Source: Orlajensenia sp001423545 (lineage in GTDB: Bacteria > Actinomycetota > Actinomycetes > Actinomycetales > Microbacteriaceae). From it: a stretch of DNA of 64,000 bases. Under the pieces are notes generated by a model. The model saw only the letters and a program-made list of their open reading frames with translations. It searched no databases and was not told the DNA's origin. The DNA lies in assembly GCA_001423545.1 (NCBI GenBank), contig LMOK01000002.1, positions 930,001-994,000 of the forward strand, read 5' to 3'. Positions 59,935 through 64,000 of this stretch are shown piece by piece (the stretch's first letter is position 1; each line of letters begins with the position of its first letter). The position numbers and the translations under genes are program-made.

Positions 59935-60197
59935 CAGTGGGCGTCCGATGCGACGGGCGCTCCGGATGCCGCGGCTGAGGCGGATGCCCCTGCGCGTGCA
60001 GCCTCGAGGCGCGCCTTCGCACCGATCAGCCATTCCTCGCAGCGCCGGGCGAGCAGTTCGCCGCGCTCCCACAGCGCGAGCGACTGCTCGAGAGTCGACG
60101 ATCCCTGCTCGAGCGCGCTCACGACGCGGATGAGCTCGTCGCGGGCCTCTTCGTAGCTGAGGTTCGCGGTGTCGTCGTTCGTGGGCATGGCATCCAT
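59934..60197 (-). CDS. xseB: Exodeoxyribonuclease VII small subunit
   Basis: An 87-residue helical-hairpin protein. LSYEEARDELIRVVSALEQGSSTLEQSLALWERGELLARRCE is the whole XseB core (split here: residues about 13-54), which binds XseA. An Ala/Ser-rich tail follows. ATG at 60197 or 60188 may be used; the first is nearly contiguous with the xseA stop. Confidence 0.92.
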   Translation of the reverse strand: MDAMPTNDDTANLSYEEARDELIRVVSALEQGSSTLEQSLALWERGELLARRCEEWLIGAKARLEAARAGASASAAASGAPVASDAH

Positions 60198-60198
60198 T

Positions 60199-61518
60199 CT
60201 ATTTCGTCGCCGACGGCTCACTCGCCGAAGGCTCAGTCGCCGACGGCTCACTCGCCGACGCCGACCCTCTCGTCGCGGGTCCGGTGGAGTCGGCCCCGAC
60301 GACGCCCTCGGCGAGGGTGAGCACGAGCGGGGTGCCCGCAGGAGCCTGGTCGGCCCGGCGGAGCACGTGGCCGTCGGGCAGCTGGGTGATGGCGTAGCCG
60401 CGGTCGAGAGTGGCCTGCGGTGACAGGGCGCGGAGGCGCGTGGCGAGTTCGGTGGTGGAGGCCTGCGCCCGTTCGATGGTGCGATCGAGCAGGTCGGAGC
60501 CGCGGGCGAGGTAGTACGTGAGGTCCTGGGCACGCTGGTCGATGATCCAGCTCGTGCTCGCCAGCACCGGACGACTGCGCAGCTGGCCGATGCGGTCGGC
60601 CTCGTGCGTGAGCAGGTGGGTGAGACGGGTGCCCAGGCGGGCGCGTGCCTGCTGCACCCTGGCGAGCTCGTCGGCGACGTCGGGCACGACGCGCTTGGCG
60701 GCATCCGTCGGCGTCGAGGCACGCAGGTCGGCGACCTCGTCGAGCAGGGGGCGGTCGGCCTCGTGCCCGATCGCGCTGACGATGGGGGTGCTGGCGGATG
60801 CCGCAGCCCGGAGCACGCGTTCGTCGCTGAAGCCGAGCAGGTTCTGGAAGTCGCCGCCGCCGCGCGCCACGATGATGACGTCGACCTTCGGATCGGCGTC
60901 GAGCCGGGCGATGGCGGCCGTCACCTCGGGGGCGCAGCGGTCTCCCTGAACTGCAGCGTGCACGACACGGAAGTCGACGGCCGGCCAGCGCAGTTGGGCG
61001 TTGCGCAGCACGTCCTTCTCAGCGTCGGAGTCCTTGCCCGTGATGAGTCCGATGCAGTGGGGGAGGAAGGGCAGCGGCTTCTTGCGGGCTGCATCGAACA
61101 GGCCCTCGCCGGCGAGCTGCTTGCGCAGCCGCTCGAGACGCTCGAGGAGGTCGCCCAGACCGACATGCTTGAGCTGCACGACCGTCATGGTGAGGCTGCC
61201 GCCCTTGGTCCACCAGTTGGGCTTCACGAGCGCGACCACCCTGTCGCCCTGCGTGAAGGTCTCGCTGAGGCGGGCGCGCACTGACGACCAGAGCTGGATG
61301 CTCACGGTGACGTCGTTGTGCAGGTCTTTGAGCTTGCCGTAGACGTTGCCGCCCGAGACGCTCCACTGGGTGAGCTCGCCCTCGACCCAGACAGTGCCGA
61401 GGCGGTCGATGTAGTCCCGGATCTTGGTGCTGAGCACCGAGACGGACCAGGGAGTCTCCATGCTGGGACCGGTGGAGGCGGGCGGAGCAGTCGTCGCATC
61501 CGTCGTCGCATCCGTCAT
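60199..61518 (-). CDS. xseA: Exodeoxyribonuclease VII large subunit
   Basis: A 439-residue catalytic subunit degrading single-stranded DNA from both ends. An N-terminal OB fold (VWVEGELTQWSVSGGNVYGKL) leads into the catalytic domain with GLITGKDSDAEKD and the ARGGGDFQNLLGFSDE motif, then coiled-coil regions. The C terminus ends in a low-complexity tail of short repeats on the theme S-x-S-E-P-S-A, encoded by the tandem DNA at 60205-60261. The ATG lies 50 bases from the divergent ispH start. Confidence 0.95.
   Translation of the reverse strand: MTDATTDATTAPPASTGPSMETPWSVSVLSTKIRDYIDRLGTVWVEGELTQWSVSGGNVYGKLKDLHNDVTVSIQLWSSVRARLSETFTQGDRVVALVKPNWWTKGGSLTMTVVQLKHVGLGDLLERLERLRKQLAGEGLFDAARKKPLPFLPHCIGLITGKDSDAEKDVLRNAQLRWPAVDFRVVHAAVQGDRCAPEVTAAIARLDADPKVDVIIVARGGGDFQNLLGFSDERVLRAAASASTPIVSAIGHEADRPLLDEVADLRASTPTDAAKRVVPDVADELARVQQARARLGTRLTHLLTHEADRIGQLRSRPVLASTSWIIDQRAQDLTYYLARGSDLLDRTIERAQASTTELATRLRALSPQATLDRGYAITQLPDGHVLRRADQAPAGTPLVLTLAEGVVGADSTGPATRGSASASEPSATEPSASEPSATK
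60205..60261 (-). repeat. Tandem 15-base repeat coding the XseA tail
   Basis: About four units on the theme CGCCGACGGCTCACT (plus strand) code for SASEP/SATEP repeats at the C terminus of XseA. Its unit length is a multiple of three, so copy-number change would not break the frame. Confidence 0.75.
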
Positions 61519-61554
61519 GAAAGCCCCTCATCAAGTCGTGCCGAAACACCCCGG

Positions 61555-61560
61555 TAGAAT
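61555..61560 (+). promoter_or_regulatory. -10 element of ispH (leaderless type)
   Basis: TAGAAT lies seven bases before the GTG at 61568 and is the closest match to TATAAT of the leaderless boxes seen here. Confidence 0.65.
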
Positions 61561-61567
61561 CGGAAGC

Positions 61568-62641
61568 GTGACCAGCAGTACGGAAGCCCCGCCCATCGGC
61601 CTCGGAATGCCGCGAATTCCCGGCGTGCGGGGGCGGCTCAAGAATACCCCGGTCCTCGGACAGAAGAAGGTGCTGCTCGCGGCCCCCCGCGGATACTGCG
61701 CCGGCGTCGACCGCGCGGTCATCGCTGTGGAGAAGGCCCTCGAGCACTACGGCGCCCCCGTCTACGTGCGCAAGCAGATCGTGCACAACATCCACGTGGT
61801 GACCGAACTCGAGAAGAAGGGCGCGATCTTCGTGGAGGAGGTCGACGAGGTGCCCTCGGGTGCGCACGTCGTCTTCAGCGCTCACGGCGTCTCGCCCGCC
61901 GTCGTCAACGCTGCAGCCGATCGCGGACTCCTGGCCATCGATGCCACCTGCCCGCTCGTCACCAAGGTGCACCGCGAGGCGGTGCGCTTCGCCCGCGACG
62001 ACTTCGAGATCCTGCTGATCGGCCACGAGGGCCATGAGGAGGTCGAGGGCACGGCAGGCGAGGCACCGGACCACGTCACCATCGTCAACAGCCCGGCCGA
62101 CGTGGACGACCTCGTCGTGCAGGACCCCGACAAGGTGGTGTGGCTCTCGCAGACCACGCTCTCGGTCGACGAGACGATGGAGACCGTGCGCCGGCTGCGG
62201 GAGAAGTTCCCGAACCTGCAGGATCCGCCGTCCGACGACATCTGCTACGCGACCCAGAACCGCCAGGTGGCCATCAAGAAGGTCGCCGCGAATGCCGAAC
62301 TCGTCATCGTCGTCGGCTCGGCGAACAGCTCCAACAGTGTGCGCCTCGTCGAGGTCGCCCTCGAGTACGGCGCCAGCGCCGCCTACCGCGTCGACTACTC
62401 CAGCGAGATCAAGCAGGAGTGGCTCGATGGCGTGGCGACGGTCGGTGTCACCAGCGGCGCTTCGGTTCCCGAGGAACTCGTCGAAGAGGTGCTGCGCGAC
62501 CTCGCCGACGCCGGCTACGGAGACATCGAGGTCGTGAAGACGGCCGAGGAGGACCTCATGTTCTCGCTGCCCAAGGAACTTCGCAAGGACCTCCAGGGCA
62601 AGCAGGACGAGCGGGCGCTCGGCGGGCGCGTCTCCTCCTAG
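61568..62641 (+). CDS. ispH: 4-hydroxy-3-methylbut-2-enyl diphosphate reductase
   Basis: A 357-residue iron-sulfur enzyme, the last step of the MEP pathway, giving IPP and DMAPP. The three cluster cysteines are C44 (GYCAGVDRA), C128 (DATCPLVTKVH) and C226 (DICYATQNRQ); the catalytic E/H motifs (IGHEGHEE and VFSAHGVSP) are present. The GTG at 61568 is set by the TAGAAT box and gives an N-terminal extension of about 34 residues, as in other actinobacteria. It is divergent from xseA. Confidence 0.96.
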   Translation: MTSSTEAPPIGLGMPRIPGVRGRLKNTPVLGQKKVLLAAPRGYCAGVDRAVIAVEKALEHYGAPVYVRKQIVHNIHVVTELEKKGAIFVEEVDEVPSGAHVVFSAHGVSPAVVNAAADRGLLAIDATCPLVTKVHREAVRFARDDFEILLIGHEGHEEVEGTAGEAPDHVTIVNSPADVDDLVVQDPDKVVWLSQTTLSVDETMETVRRLREKFPNLQDPPSDDICYATQNRQVAIKKVAANAELVIVVGSANSSNSVRLVEVALEYGASAAYRVDYSSEIKQEWLDGVATVGVTSGASVPEELVEEVLRDLADAGYGDIEVVKTAEEDLMFSLPKELRKDLQGKQDERALGGRVSS

Positions 62642-62679
62642 CCGGGGCGCGTCTCCTCCTCGTCACGGCACGTCGCCGT

Positions 62680-62714
62680 GGCACGTCGCCTCCTCGCTGA
62701 GGAGGCGACGTGCC
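62680..62714 (+). terminator. Perfect 16-bp hairpin after ispH, at the edge of the assembly gap
   Basis: GGCACGTCGCCTCCTC and GAGGAGGCGACGTGCC pair perfectly around a three-base loop (GCT). The run of N begins immediately after the 3' arm, so this stem, or a repeat of it, probably caused the sequencing gap. Confidence 0.8.
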
Positions 62715-62771
62715 NNNNNNNNNNNNNNNNNNNNNNNNNNNNNNNNNNNNNNNNNNNNNNNNNNNNNNNNN
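62715..62771. other. Assembly gap (57 N)
   Basis: Unresolved bases. The gap probably contains the end of the DUF6264-like gene and its terminator. The true length may differ from 57. Confidence 0.98.
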
Positions 62772-63511
62772 AGCTCGGCGAAGTGGTTGAGCAGAGTGGC
62801 ATCCGTCAACAGCACCGTCGTCATCACGAAGATGACGGCGATCGCCGAGAGGACGCCGACCACGATCGGAATCCAGAAGGCTCGACGCCTGCGCCGGATC
62901 TGCAGCAGCGAGAGCCCGGCGGCGAGCAGCCACAGGATGATCTGCACGACGCCGCCGATCATCACGATCGTCGACACGGCGGAGACCGGCGTGTAGGCGC
63001 CGATGCCCTCCTGCTCGTGGATGATCGCGATCGACTGCGTGATGCCCGACTGCAGTTGGATCGAGAGGATGACGCCGAAGATCCCGAGAACGAGCAGCGC
63101 GAGCGTCACCGGGCGGTCCCAGGCGGGGGCGGCCTGCGCATCGGCCGGGAGGGCGGATGCCGCTCCGGGAGCGGGCGGCGCCTCGGCACCGAACAGGGTG
63201 CCGGACGGGGCTTTCTGCTTCGGTGCCTTAGCGGCCTTCGGAGCCTGGGGGTCCTTGGGCGGGGTCTGCGGGGCGTTCTGCCCGTGCGCGGGCTTGTGAA
63301 CGACCATCGGCTCCTGCTGGTGACCGGTCTTCGAGTCGGCAGGAGGGGTCCACACCCAGCCAGGAGGGGCGAGTTCGCCGAACTGCGGCTTCGGTCGCGT
63401 GTCGACGGGCTGGGCCGGGGTCTTCCGGGCTGCGGATGCCGCGCTCTCGGGCGCGGCATCGGGCTGCGAACCCGACCCTTCCACAGGGTCCGGAGTCGGG
63501 TTCTCAGCCAT
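62772..63511 (-). CDS. DUF6264-like membrane protein, 3' end in the gap
   Basis: At least 246 residues. The N-terminal half is Pro/Ala/Lys-rich and disordered (to about 130), followed by four hydrophobic spans: TLALLVLGIFGVILSIQL, VSAVSTIVMIGGVVQIILWL, a third after an RRRRR stop, and a fourth near IAVIFVMTTVLL. This layout matches the DUF6264 family of Microbacteriaceae. Translation reads LLNHFAE and then enters the N run, so the stop is not seen. The ATG at 63511 follows the fbaA stop by seven bases, so cotranscription is likely. Function unknown. Confidence 0.65.
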
Positions 63512-63518
63512 CAGCGAC

Positions 63519-64000
<482 letters not shown>

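Overview
This 64 kb window is high-GC actinobacterial chromosome, most likely from the Microbacteriaceae. The evidence is actinobacterial gene order (eno-ftsB-DUF501, metG-tatD-rsmA-ispE, xseA-xseB-DUF4245), many GTG starts, extended -10 boxes of the TANNNT type placed 6-7 nt before start codons (a leaderless signature), and a striking excess of the word GCATCC/GGATGC. There is no rRNA, prophage, insertion sequence, CRISPR array or biosynthetic gene cluster. One 57-base run of N (62715-62771) marks an assembly gap.

Layout. 1-9.0 kb: tail of an MDR oxidoreductase, an AI-2E-type permease, the metG-tatD-rsmA operon followed by ispE, a nuclease-like gene bracketed by short repeats, and an ABC-F ATPase. 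9.0-11.7 kb: metQ-metN-metI methionine importer. 11.7-16.2 kb: pdxH-like oxidase, MarR regulator, tRNA-Gln, glmU, prs and a secreted lysozyme-like protein. 16.3-23 kb: acyl-CoA ligase, APC permease, gnd, rplY with a structured leader, and pth ending in a tandem-stop repeat. 23-36 kb: mfd, nhaA, mazG, ferritin, hisS, eno-ftsB-DUF501-S8 protease, NDH-2, and a tRNA with anticodon UAA. 36-41.3 kb: an orphan PIN protein, then a TetR-MFS-PLP enzyme-FAD oxidase operon, the most accessory-looking unit. 41.5-50 kb: secreted coiled-coil protein, TetR-ABC exporter operon, lemA-htpX, YcaQ-like glycosylase, second AI-2E-type permease, ilvA. 50-64 kb: greA, DUF4307, PAQR/hemolysin-III protein, uppS, class V aminotransferase, PhoH-like ATPase, fumC, beta-carbonic anhydrase, DUF4245, xseB, xseA, ispH, a DUF6264-like protein and fbaA (partial).

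How the genes work together. Most genes are housekeeping: isoprenoids (ispE, ispH, uppS), cell-wall precursors (glmU, uppS), nucleotide and central metabolism (prs, gnd, eno, fumC, fbaA), translation (metG, hisS, rsmA, pth, rplY), DNA repair (mfd, xseAB, ycaQ, mazG) and envelope quality control (lemA-htpX, S8 protease). The less explained parts are intergenic: several families of palindromic or tandem repeats lie at gene ends, some act as likely bidirectional terminators, and some extend into coding sequence.

Calls rest on reading the sequence and family knowledge; no database search or folding program was run.
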